Below, piece after piece: positions 1 through 5,160 of a DNA stretch of 6,857 nt; positions within the stretch are counted from its first letter, which is position 1; each line of letters opens with the position of its first letter. The notes under the pieces were generated by a model. That model ran no database searches and had not been told where the DNA came from. It was given only the letters and a program-made list of their open reading frames with translations. The translations under genes and the position numbers were made by a program. The stretch lies in the NCBI GenBank assembly GCA_947588775.1, contig CANPZQ010000104.1, positions 1 to 6,857 of the forward strand. The letters run 5' to 3'. This stretch comes from an uncultured Clostridia bacterium. Its GTDB lineage: Bacteria; Bacillota; Clostridia; Oscillospirales; Ruminococcaceae.

Positions 1-309
1 GAAAGGGTCGAAGAAGCGGCAGTCCGCGAGCTTTTCGAGGAATCGGGCATAACAGCCGAAAAAACCGAGCTTTTCGGGATTTTCTCCGGCCCCGAAACGC
101 ATTATATATACCCGAACGGCGACGAGGTTTCAAACGTCGAAATCGTCTATATCTGCCGCGAATATTCCGGTCGGCTCACCCCGCAGAAGGGCGAATGCGA
201 GGAGCTCAGGTTTTTCGCCCCGAGCGACGTTCCCGAAAACATCTCCCCGCCGATTCGCCCGGCGATTGACAAATGGCTCCGCGAAAAGGGAATCGCCGTT
301 CCCGATTAG
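1..309 (+). CDS. NUDIX hydrolase, C-terminal part (5' end outside the window)
   Basis: Frame 1 is open from the first base to a TAG at 307-309, giving 102 residues. The window begins inside the NUDIX box: residues 1-17 contain the end of GX5EX7REUXEEXGU, with E1, then R9-E10-L11-F12-E13-E14-S15-G16-I17. The E10, E13 and E14 carboxylates are those that normally bind Mg2+ in this fold. Downstream lies a YPNGDEV segment (about 38-44) and an EELRFF segment (about 69-74), as in many Firmicutes NUDIX proteins of about 150-160 residues. Members hydrolyse nucleoside diphosphates linked to another moiety; the substrate cannot be told here. It precedes perR by 128 bp and that gap has its own promoter, so the two are probably transcribed separately. 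No clear terminator is visible after its stop. Confidence 0.88.
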   Translation, partial: ERVEEAAVRELFEESGITAEKTELFGIFSGPETHYIYPNGDEVSNVEIVYICREYSGRLTPQKGECEELRFFAPSDVPENISPPIRPAIDKWLREKGIAVPD

Positions 310-351
310 GCAGTTTTATTTGTCGGATTTTCCAAAAATGCCCCGGGAAAT

Positions 352-364
352 TCATTTAAAATGA
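352..364. promoter_or_regulatory. 13-bp palindrome just upstream of the perR promoter, candidate operator
   Basis: TCATTTAAAATGA is a perfect 6-1-6 dyad centred on A358, ending two bases before the -35 box. Its size and odd-spaced symmetry resemble sites of Fur-family dimers, but the half site does not match the Bacillus PerR box (TTATAATNATTATAA). AT-rich palindromes arise easily by chance, so this is only a candidate. Confidence 0.3.
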
Positions 365-366
365 CG

Positions 367-395
367 TTGACAAAAGGGCGGTTTTATGGCATAAT
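367..395 (+). promoter_or_regulatory. Sigma-A promoter of perR
   Basis: A perfect -35 TTGACA (367-372) is followed by a 17-bp spacer and a -10 CATAAT (390-395), one base from consensus. Transcription should start near 402, leaving a leader of about 35 nt before the GTG at 438. It is among the best sigma-A matches in the window and lies in the gap between the NUDIX gene and perR. Confidence 0.8.
384..394. promoter_or_regulatory. Palindrome overlapping the perR -10 box, candidate autoregulatory site
   Basis: TTATGGCATAA is a perfect 5-1-5 dyad centred on G389 that covers most of the -10. A second, overlapping dyad (GCATA at 389-393 and TATGC at 398-402) spans the rest of it. A repressor bound here would block RNA polymerase, which fits the known autoregulation of many Fur-family genes. 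The match to a PerR box is weak, so the assignment rests on position and symmetry. Confidence 0.35.
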
Positions 396-437
396 AGTAT
401 GCAGTCCTAATAACCTCTTTCACTCGGGGATGATAAA

Positions 438-842
438 GTGCAAGCGCAAAAACGCAATACCCGACAGCGGGCGATGATACTGAGGGCTGTTCGCGGCAGA
501 TGCGACCACCCGAGTGCAGACGACATCTGCGACGACATCAAAAAACAGGACGGCCGAATCAGCCGCGCAACGGTTTACCGAAACCTCGGCGTTCTCTGCG
601 AAAGCGGGGAAATCGCCCGTGTAAAGGTTCCGGCGGCGGACAGGTTCGACTTGCGATGCGACAGACACTACCACTTTTTCTGCACATGTTGCGGCAGGGT
701 TTTCGACGCGCCCGCGGGCTATCTTGAAGAGCTCGACAGGTGGGTCGAGGCAAATTCCGGATTTTCGGTTTCGCGCCACAGAACGGTTTTCGAGGGCATA
801 TGCCCCGAATGCTCCGCCAAAAAGGCGGCGGGCGCGGACTGA
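438..842 (+). CDS. perR: Fur-family transcriptional repressor, PerR type
   Basis: This 134-residue protein has the usual Fur-family length and layout. Residues 1-65 form the winged-helix DNA-binding domain, with HPSADDI at 24-30 and the recognition-helix signature ISRATVYRNL at 41-50. The rest is the metal-binding and dimerisation domain. H24, D71, H77, H79 and D90 line up in spacing with the five regulatory-metal ligands of Bacillus PerR (H37, D85, H91, H93, D104). The last is Asp, as in PerR, rather than the Glu typical of Fur. C82, C85, C122 and C125 form the structural Cys4 zinc site. In PerR proteins Fe2+ plus peroxide oxidises the His ligands and releases DNA; H24 and H77 would be those residues here. 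The start is GTG, chosen because GGGGA at 426-430 lies 7 nt upstream; the ATG at 430 is out of frame. Rubrerythrin follows after 87 bp, which supports a peroxide-sensing role. A Zur or Fur role is less likely but not excluded. Confidence 0.85.
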   Translation: MQAQKRNTRQRAMILRAVRGRCDHPSADDICDDIKKQDGRISRATVYRNLGVLCESGEIARVKVPAADRFDLRCDRHYHFFCTCCGRVFDAPAGYLEELDRWVEANSGFSVSRHRTVFEGICPECSAKKAAGAD

Positions 843-929
843 TAATGAATGCGGAATCTCGCGGCCGAATGCCGGAGCACTGCGGATTAAGACTATAAAC
901 TATACATCAATTTCAAGGAGGACGCTGAC

Positions 930-1466
930 ATGAGCAAGTATGCAGGAACAAAAACGGAAAAGAATCTTCAGGCCGCTTTCGCGGGAGAATCTCAGGCGAG
1001 GAATAAATACACCTATTTCGCCTCGGTAGCAAAGAAGGAAGGATATGAGCAGATAGCCGAAATCTTCCTCAAAACCGCCGACAACGAAAAGGAGCACGCA
1101 AAGCTCTGGCTCAAGGAGCTTGAGGGAATCGGCACTACCGCCGAGAACCTTTCCGCCGCTGCCGACGGCGAGAACTTCGAGTGGACCGATATGTACGAAA
1201 CCTTCGCCAAGGAGGCCGAGGAAGAGGGCTTTACTGCCCTTGCGGTTCGCTTCAGAGCCGTCGCGAAAATCGAGAAGGCCCACGAGGAGAGATACCGCGC
1301 GCTTCTCAACAACGTAGAAACCGCCAAGGTATTCGAGAAGAGCGAAGTGAAGGTTTGGGAATGCCGCAACTGCGGACACATTGTCGTCGGCACCGCCGCC
1401 CCCAAGGTCTGCCCCGTCTGCGCGCACCCGCAGAGCTTCTTCGAGGTTAAATCCGAAAACTACTAA
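930..1466 (+). CDS. rbr: Rubrerythrin (non-haem di-iron peroxidase)
   Basis: The 178-residue protein has the classic two-part structure. Residues 1-about 130 are a ferritin-like four-helix bundle with E20, the E53xxH56 pair, E95 and E98, and the E115xxH118 pair, matching the di-iron ligands of known rubrerythrins. Residues about 140-178 are a C-terminal rubredoxin domain with C145xxC148-G and C161-P-V-C164, which holds one FeS4 centre. Rubrerythrins reduce H2O2 to water in the cytoplasm of anaerobes, with electrons passing from NAD(P)H donors through the rubredoxin site. The start is supported by AAGGAGG at 915-921, 8 nt before the ATG. No convincing promoter lies in the 87 bp after perR, so it is probably read from the perR promoter and controlled by PerR. 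A terminator follows at 1597-1626. Confidence 0.96.
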   Translation: MSKYAGTKTEKNLQAAFAGESQARNKYTYFASVAKKEGYEQIAEIFLKTADNEKEHAKLWLKELEGIGTTAENLSAAADGENFEWTDMYETFAKEAEEEGFTALAVRFRAVAKIEKAHEERYRALLNNVETAKVFEKSEVKVWECRNCGHIVVGTAAPKVCPVCAHPQSFFEVKSENY

Positions 1467-1493
1467 ATTTCTTTTTTCAATACTTCCTTTTTG

Positions 1494-1530
1494 CCTCAGC
1501 GCGTCCGGAACTCGTCCGGGCGCGCTGGGG
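1494..1530 (+). other. Strong GC-rich hairpin after rubrerythrin, no U tail
   Basis: Positions 1494-1509 pair with 1515-1530 over 16 bp, including two G-U wobbles (1496/1528 and 1504/1520), around a 5-nt loop. It begins 27 nt after the rbr stop. Unlike an intrinsic terminator it is followed by CGTTTGGGGGG, not a T run. The T-rich stretch lies before it (1468-1492). On the minus strand the tail is A-rich, so it is not a terminator there either. It may stabilise the rbr 3' end. Confidence 0.6.
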
Positions 1531-1596
1531 CGTTTGGGGGGAAAATAAAAAATGCCGCGGAACGGCAGCATGTGTAACATATAAAAACGTCGACGA

Positions 1597-1626
1597 AGGA
1601 AGCTGCTCCGGCGGCTTTTTGTTTTT
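1597..1626 (+). terminator. Intrinsic terminator of the perR-rbr transcript
   Basis: A short stem (1600-1606 with 1611-1617, including a G-U pair; loop mainly TCCG at 1607-1610) is followed directly by TTTTTGTTTTT. This is the usual rho-independent layout on the plus strand. It lies 130 nt after the rbr stop and faces the oncoming tadA transcript. Confidence 0.7.
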
Positions 1627-1657
1627 GCGCATACTCTCCGCCCCCTGCGATAACCCC

Positions 1658-1745
1658 GGCGCGGATTAAGAAAGCTCCTGCGTCGGTCCCACCCGCCCGC
1701 CCCCCCGCCGTTTCGCTCTCCACCCCCGCTTTCTTAATCCGCGCC
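1658..1745. repeat. Perfect 18-bp inverted repeat with a 52-bp loop
   Basis: GGCGCGGATTAAGAAAGC at 1658-1675 is the exact reverse complement of 1728-1745. The 52 bp between them are strongly C-rich on the plus strand. The right arm starts 5 nt past the tadA stop, so in the minus-strand operon transcript it forms a stem-loop in the 3' UTR. No U tract follows on either strand, so a standard terminator does not explain it. It may be a small repeat element (MITE- or REP-like), an RNA stability structure or a rho-type end. No target-site duplication is visible. Confidence 0.85.
1688..1706 (-). other. G-quadruplex motif in the loop of the inverted repeat
   Basis: Read on the minus strand this is GGGGGGGCGGGCGGGTGGG: four tracts of at least three G, with loops of one base each (C, C, T). 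One-base loops give the most stable quadruplexes in vitro. The motif would be present in the 3' UTR of the tadA-end transcript and in the non-template strand during its transcription. Folding in the cell is not shown by sequence. Confidence 0.65.
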
Positions 1746-1750
1746 TTCCC

Positions 1751-2224
1751 TCATCGCCACTGCTTTCTACCCCTCAGCTCCCTGAAAAACCCGCTCAGAA
1801 GCTCCGCGCATTCGTCGCGCAGAACGCCCGGCGTTACCTCAGGGCGGTGGTTGTAGCCGAGCTCGAACATCTTCTGCACCGACTCCACCGAGCCGGCCTT
1901 CGGGTCGGCCGCGCCGTAGATTACCCGCTCGATTCGCGAGTTTATAATCGCCCCGGCGCACATCGGGCAGGGCTCAAGGGTTACATAAAGCTCGCAGCCG
2001 AGCACCCGCCATCCCCCGAGGGCGCGGCTCGCCTCGTCGAGGGCGATGATTTCGGCATGAGCAAGCGGGGATTTTTCGGTTTCGCGGCGATTTCTCCCGC
2101 GGCCGACAATCTCCCCGCTGTCCTTTTTCACAACGACCGCCCCGACCGGCGTTTCGCCCTCGGCGGCGGCCTGTCGCGCAAGCGCAATCGCCTCGCGCAT
2201 ATAATATTCGTCGTCAAATTTCAT
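1751..2224 (-). CDS. tadA: tRNA-specific adenosine deaminase
   Basis: TadA deaminates A34 to inosine in the anticodon of tRNA-Arg(ACG), allowing wobble decoding. The 157-residue protein has the cytidine/deoxycytidylate deaminase zinc site H56-A-E58 and P85-C86-P-M-C89-A-G: H56, C86 and C89 bind zinc and E58 is the proton shuttle. PVGAVVV (26-32), N45 and the tail motif RDECAELLSGFFRE agree with Escherichia coli TadA. The ATG at 2224 is chosen because MKFDDEYYMREA aligns with the known N terminus. A longer reading to 2266 would add 14 residues from inside recR that fit nothing. This start overlaps recR by 11 nt and has no clear Shine-Dalgarno, so translation probably depends on coupling to recR. 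It is the last gene of the minus-strand operon and ends 5 nt before the large inverted repeat. Confidence 0.95.
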   Translation of the reverse strand: MKFDDEYYMREAIALARQAAAEGETPVGAVVVKKDSGEIVGRGRNRRETEKSPLAHAEIIALDEASRALGGWRVLGCELYVTLEPCPMCAGAIINSRIERVIYGAADPKAGSVESVQKMFELGYNHRPEVTPGVLRDECAELLSGFFRELRGRKQWR

Positions 2225-2825
2225 TTCTGTTTTCAAGTGCCTTATAAAGCGTAACCTCGTCTGCATATTCCAGAATCGCGCCGATAGGCAGGCCGAAAGC
2301 GAGCCGCGTAACCTTTATCCCGAGCGGCTTCAGAAGCTTTGAGATATACATCGCCGTCGCCTCGCCCTCGGGGGTGGGGTTGGTAGCCATTATAACCTCT
2401 TTGACTTTTCCGTCTGAGGTCCTTTTGAGAAGCTCGGTGATTCTGAGCTTGTCCGGGGTGACGCCGTCAATCGGGGAAATAAGGCCGTGGAGAACATGGT
2501 AAACGCCCCGGTATTCGCGGGTTCGCTCAAAAGCGGAAACGTCCTTCGGCCCCTCGACCACGCAGATTGTGGAAGCGTCGCGGCCGGGGTCGGAGCAGAT
2601 TGGACAGACCTCCTTGTCGGTGAGGTTTTGGCATACCGAGCAGGCGTGGACCGTCCTTTTCGCGTTCATAATCGCCTCGGAAAACGCCTTCGCGTCGCCG
2701 TCCGACATCGACATAACAAAGTATGCGAGCCGCTGCGCCGTTTTCATTCCGATTCCGGGGAGCTTCGCAAACTGCTCCGCCAGAATCGTGAGCGGCAGCG
2801 CGCCCGACGCGCCCGACTTCGCCAT
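2214..2825 (-). CDS. recR: Recombination mediator protein RecR
   Basis: RecR works with RecO (and RecF) to load RecA on SSB-coated single-stranded DNA at gaps. The 203-residue length is normal. Residues 22-26 (LPGIG) belong to the helix-hairpin-helix; C62, C65, C74 and C77 form the zinc finger; VVEGPKDV at 89-96 begins the Toprim domain with E91. The C-terminal GLPIGAILEYADEVTL (178-193) matches the family tail, with A-I at 183-184 where G-D is common. The ATG shares one base with the ybaB stop (TGATG at 2823-2827), which fixes the start and implies translational coupling. The ybaB-recR pair is widely conserved. The end overlaps tadA by 11 nt. Confidence 0.97.
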   Translation of the reverse strand: MAKSGASGALPLTILAEQFAKLPGIGMKTAQRLAYFVMSMSDGDAKAFSEAIMNAKRTVHACSVCQNLTDKEVCPICSDPGRDASTICVVEGPKDVSAFERTREYRGVYHVLHGLISPIDGVTPDKLRITELLKRTSDGKVKEVIMATNPTPEGEATAMYISKLLKPLGIKVTRLAFGLPIGAILEYADEVTLYKALENRNEI

Positions 2826-3178
2826 CAGAACAGCCCCGGCATGTTCATATTCATACCGCCGGTAATTTTTCCCATTCCCTCGGCGGATTTCTCGTCGATG
2901 GAGCGGATAGTTTCGTTGACCGCGCTGACAATCAGATCCTCGAGCATCTCGGGGTCGTCCGCGTCGATGACCTCGGGCTTTATGTGGACGTTAAGAACCT
3001 CGCGGTTGCCGTTCATTACCACCTCAACGGCTCCGCCGCCGGAGGCCGAGCGGAACTCGCGCGAGCCGAATTCCTCCTGAAACGCAGCCATATCCTCCTG
3101 CATCTTCTGCGCCTGACGGATAACCTGGTTCATGTTCTGGGGACCGTTTTGCATGTTCTGTGGGATTCTCGCTTTCAT
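2825..3178 (-). CDS. ybaB: YbaB/EbfC-family nucleoid-associated DNA-binding protein
   Basis: This 117-residue protein has the family's size and core. A Met/Asn/Gln-rich N terminus leads into the helix NQVIRQAQKMQEDMAAFQ (about 17-34), then a glycine-rich turn and beta strands (SGGGAVEVVMNG, about 46-57), and the end is a Met-rich tail closing with PGLF. Members form tweezer-like dimers that bind DNA and associate with the nucleoid; their exact role is still debated. AAGGAG at 3188-3193, 9 nt upstream, supports the ATG at 3178. It starts 31 nt after the dnaX stop and overlaps recR by one base, the standard dnaX-ybaB-recR layout. Confidence 0.95.
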   Translation of the reverse strand: MKARIPQNMQNGPQNMNQVIRQAQKMQEDMAAFQEEFGSREFRSASGGGAVEVVMNGNREVLNVHIKPEVIDADDPEMLEDLIVSAVNETIRSIDEKSAEGMGKITGGMNMNMPGLF

Positions 3179-3209
3179 TTTTCGCAGCTCCTTTATTTAT
3201 TAAAATAGA

Positions 3210-4862
3210 CTATTCTTCTACAACCTGAACTCCCGCGCTTTTCGCCCTTTCGATAAGCTCGTCGATGGGGGAGCGGCTTTCCGGCCCCGGCTCCGACGGC
3301 TCGCCCGACGCGGCGCGCGCAAGAATGTTTTTATATTCAACGCCCAGCACCTCGAGCGCGGCTCTTTTAAGCGATTCCGCGTTTTCGGGGGACTTAAGAA
3401 GCGACTTTGCGAAGGAATTCGACACCGTGATATAAAGCGTGCTCCCCGCGCACATCGCCTCCGAATCCCTAAGCGACCCCGCAAAACCGGGGTTTTCCGA
3501 GGTAAGCCGCTCGACGACCTCCTCCCACCTGCGGCACCTTTCGGGCGCGGGCTTCGGGGTATCGGGGCGGGACGGCGGGGGAGCCGCCTGTTCCGGAAGC
3601 GGCGCGGGCTCCGGGATTTCCTCCGGCCCCGGGATTTCCGCCTTCGGCTGAGCTTTCCGGATATTTTCCGCCGGGCGAACCGAGGCTCCTCCCGACCGAA
3701 GATCCGCAATCTCCGCTTCGAGGCGGGCTATTCTTCTTTCAAGCGCGGAAACGTCCGCCGGCGGGTCAAAGCCCTCGACCCGCCGCTGTGAGCAGAGCTT
3801 TACCACCGCCATCTCAAATTCGGTTCTCTTTGAAACCGCCCTCGGCAGGGCCTCGGCGCAGTCCTGAAGGATTTCAAGCTTCTTCAAAATTTCCCCGAGG
3901 CTGAGCTTCGCCGCGATTTTTTCGAGCCGCTCCGCTTCCCACGCAAGGCAGGATAAAAGCTCCGGCCGCCCGGGAACGGTTTTTATGAGCATCAGGTTGC
4001 GAAGCTGCATAATAAGCTCGTCGCAGAGCCTCGCCATGTCCTTCGAGGCGGAATAAAGCCCGTCGACGGTAGTTATCGCCGACGGCGCGTCGCCGTCCGC
4101 CGCGTTGTCCAAAATATCGAACAGATACTCCCGCCCCGCGATTCCCGCGGCGTTTGAAACGGTTTTCGCGTCGACATGCTCCGAAAAGGCTATGCATTGA
4201 TCCAAAAGCGAAAGCGCGTCGCGCATCGCGCCGTCCGAAAGCCGGGCGATAAGGGCGGCCGCGTCGGCCTCGAGGTCGATTTTTTCCTCCGAGGCGATAT
4301 ACATCAGCCTGTCGACGATGTCCTCCTCGCGGATTCTGCGGAAATCGAACCGCTGGCAGCGCGAAATAACCGTCGCGGGGATTTTGTGGATTTCCGTCGT
4401 CGCGAGTATGAATTTAACATGCTCGGGCGGCTCCTCCATTATTTTCAGAAGCGCGTTGAACGCCTGCTCCGAAATCATGTGTACTTCGTCGATTATATAA
4501 ACCTTATACCTGCAAAGCTCGGGGGTATATACCGCCGCCTCGCGAAGCTCCCGAACGTCGTCTACGCCGGTATTTGTCGCCGCGTCGATTTCGACGATGT
4601 CGGAAAGCGTTCCCGCGTCGGCGGCGCGGCATATTTCGCACTCAAGGCAGGGCTTTCCGTCGCGGGGATTGAGGCAGTTAATCGCCTTGGCGAGGATTCT
4701 CGCGCAGGTTGTTTTTCCGGTTCCCCTTGAACCGGTAAAAAGATAGGCGTGGGCGGTTTTGCCCTCCGCGACCTGCCGCGCGAGGGTTTTGGTGACATGC
4801 GGCTGCGATACCACGTCGTCGAAGGTCATCGGCCGCCATTTTCTGTAAAGCGCGGTATACAT
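3210..4862 (-). CDS. dnaX: DNA polymerase III subunit gamma/tau
   Basis: DnaX is the ATPase of the clamp loader, which opens and loads the sliding clamp; its tau tail tethers polymerase and helicase. The 550-residue protein starts MYTALYRKWRPMTFDD. It has a Walker A GSRGTGKT (44-51), a zinc module (C63, C72, C75, C78), a Walker B with IIDEVHM (123-129), the SRC motif (167-169) and a sensor 2 region GAMRDAL (211-217). A coiled-coil-like stretch (about 395-415) and a Pro/Glu-rich linker (about 425-470) lead to the tau C-terminal domain. The ATG at 4862 is chosen because AAGGAGG (4871-4877) lies 8 nt upstream; extending to 4934 would run into the SRP RNA. No convincing slippery site for a gamma form was found, so only tau is supported. 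It is the first protein gene of its operon. Confidence 0.97.
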   Translation of the reverse strand: MYTALYRKWRPMTFDDVVSQPHVTKTLARQVAEGKTAHAYLFTGSRGTGKTTCARILAKAINCLNPRDGKPCLECEICRAADAGTLSDIVEIDAATNTGVDDVRELREAAVYTPELCRYKVYIIDEVHMISEQAFNALLKIMEEPPEHVKFILATTEIHKIPATVISRCQRFDFRRIREEDIVDRLMYIASEEKIDLEADAAALIARLSDGAMRDALSLLDQCIAFSEHVDAKTVSNAAGIAGREYLFDILDNAADGDAPSAITTVDGLYSASKDMARLCDELIMQLRNLMLIKTVPGRPELLSCLAWEAERLEKIAAKLSLGEILKKLEILQDCAEALPRAVSKRTEFEMAVVKLCSQRRVEGFDPPADVSALERRIARLEAEIADLRSGGASVRPAENIRKAQPKAEIPGPEEIPEPAPLPEQAAPPPSRPDTPKPAPERCRRWEEVVERLTSENPGFAGSLRDSEAMCAGSTLYITVSNSFAKSLLKSPENAESLKRAALEVLGVEYKNILARAASGEPSEPGPESRSPIDELIERAKSAGVQVVEE

Positions 4863-4886
4863 TCCGCCCGCCTCCTTATTAAATGC

Positions 4887-5019
4887 CCGATTCGACATAT
4901 AGACGTGCGGGCGAAGCTGCGTCACACAAAGCAAACCGCTTAATGCTGCTCGGTTCCCCGCCTGACATGGTTCACGACGCCCTGTTGCGCAGAACCCGCA
5001 CGCCTGTATCTCGAATCGG
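4887..5019 (-). ncRNA. ffs: Small signal recognition particle RNA (4.5S-like)
   Basis: The minus strand holds the universal SRP domain IV: GTCAGG (4961-4966), a 3-bp stem CGG/CCG, a GGAA tetraloop (4954-4957), and AGCAGC (4945-4950). Below it GTGAACC (4969-4975) pairs with GGTTTGC (4931-4937), CTGCG (4988-4992) with CGCAG (4917-4921), and a terminal helix pairs 4995-5019 with 4887-4911 over 25 positions with only two mismatches. The RNA binds Ffh and targets ribosomes making membrane and secreted proteins. About 133 nt long, it lacks the Alu domain of the 270-nt Bacillus form. The 5' end agrees with the start predicted from the promoter at 5027-5055. It sits directly before dnaX, as the SRP RNA does in Bacillus subtilis. 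The exact ends are inferred from pairing. Confidence 0.94.
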
Positions 5020-5026
5020 TTTTATT

Positions 5027-5055
5027 ATTCTACCACACTTTCGGGATTTTTGCAA
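5027..5055 (-). promoter_or_regulatory. Promoter of the SRP RNA-dnaX-ybaB-recR-tadA operon
   Basis: On the minus strand TTGCAA (5050-5055) is followed by a 17-bp spacer and TAGAAT (5027-5032), with a TG one base before it, making an extended -10. The expected start, 7 nt downstream, falls at about 5019-5020, exactly where the SRP RNA terminal helix begins. A-tracts upstream (5061-5095) could act as an UP element. No other promoter is visible before dnaX, so this one probably serves the whole operon. Confidence 0.75.
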
Positions 5056-5097
5056 GAGTATTTTTGACTTCCCGCAGGATTTTTTTGCTTTTTTGCA

Positions 5098-5125
5098 TTG
5101 AAATTTCCCGCGCGTATGCTATAAT
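5098..5125 (+). promoter_or_regulatory. Promoter of the sugar isomerase operon
   Basis: TTGAAA (5098-5103), a 16-bp spacer, and a perfect TATAAT (5120-5125) with TG one base upstream (5117-5118) make an extended -10. Transcription should begin near 5132, about 29 nt before the ATG. It is divergent from the SRP RNA promoter, with 42 bp of AT-rich DNA between the two -35 boxes. No clear operator was found, so regulation of this presumably inducible operon is unknown. Confidence 0.75.
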
Positions 5126-5160
5126 AAAGTGAAAAATTGTATTTTGCGGAGGTAAACGCT

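Noticed and set aside
882..892. GCGGATTAAGA before rbr, also present in both arms of the 1658-1745 repeat
   Set aside because: An 11-base match is expected by chance many times among all pairs of positions in a window this size, and no further similarity flanks it.
891..905. Possible -10 box (TATAAA or CTATAC) just before rubrerythrin
   Set aside because: No -35-like hexamer lies at a suitable distance; the AT-rich stretch alone is not enough.
900..1580. Long open frame (226 codons) on the minus strand opposite rubrerythrin
   Set aside because: It lies fully across a certain gene, has no recognisable motif or ribosome binding site, and is explained by the GC-biased third codon positions of rbr on the other strand. 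The same holds for the minus-strand frame 420-779 opposite perR and the plus-strand frames opposite dnaX, recR and tadA.
1496..1723. 75-codon minus-strand frame in the convergent gap
   Set aside because: Its composition is low-complexity Ala/Gly, it runs through both hairpins and the G-tract, and it has no ribosome binding site or known motif.
3915..3922. A-run in dnaX (G AAA AAA T on the minus strand) as a programmed frameshift site for a gamma form; a similar run at about 4280-4287
   Set aside because: Neither is the classic A AAA AAG heptamer, and both lie too early: a product ending there would be far shorter than known gamma and would lose domain III.
4863..4934. Upstream start for dnaX adding 24 residues
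   Set aside because: The extension would be translated from the 3' half of the SRP RNA and matches no DnaX N terminus. The ATG at 4862 has a perfect ribosome binding site.
5137..5160. TTG start for the first isomerase gene
   Set aside because: It lies only about 5 nt after the predicted transcription start with no ribosome binding site, whereas the ATG at 5161 has GGAGG 8 nt upstream.
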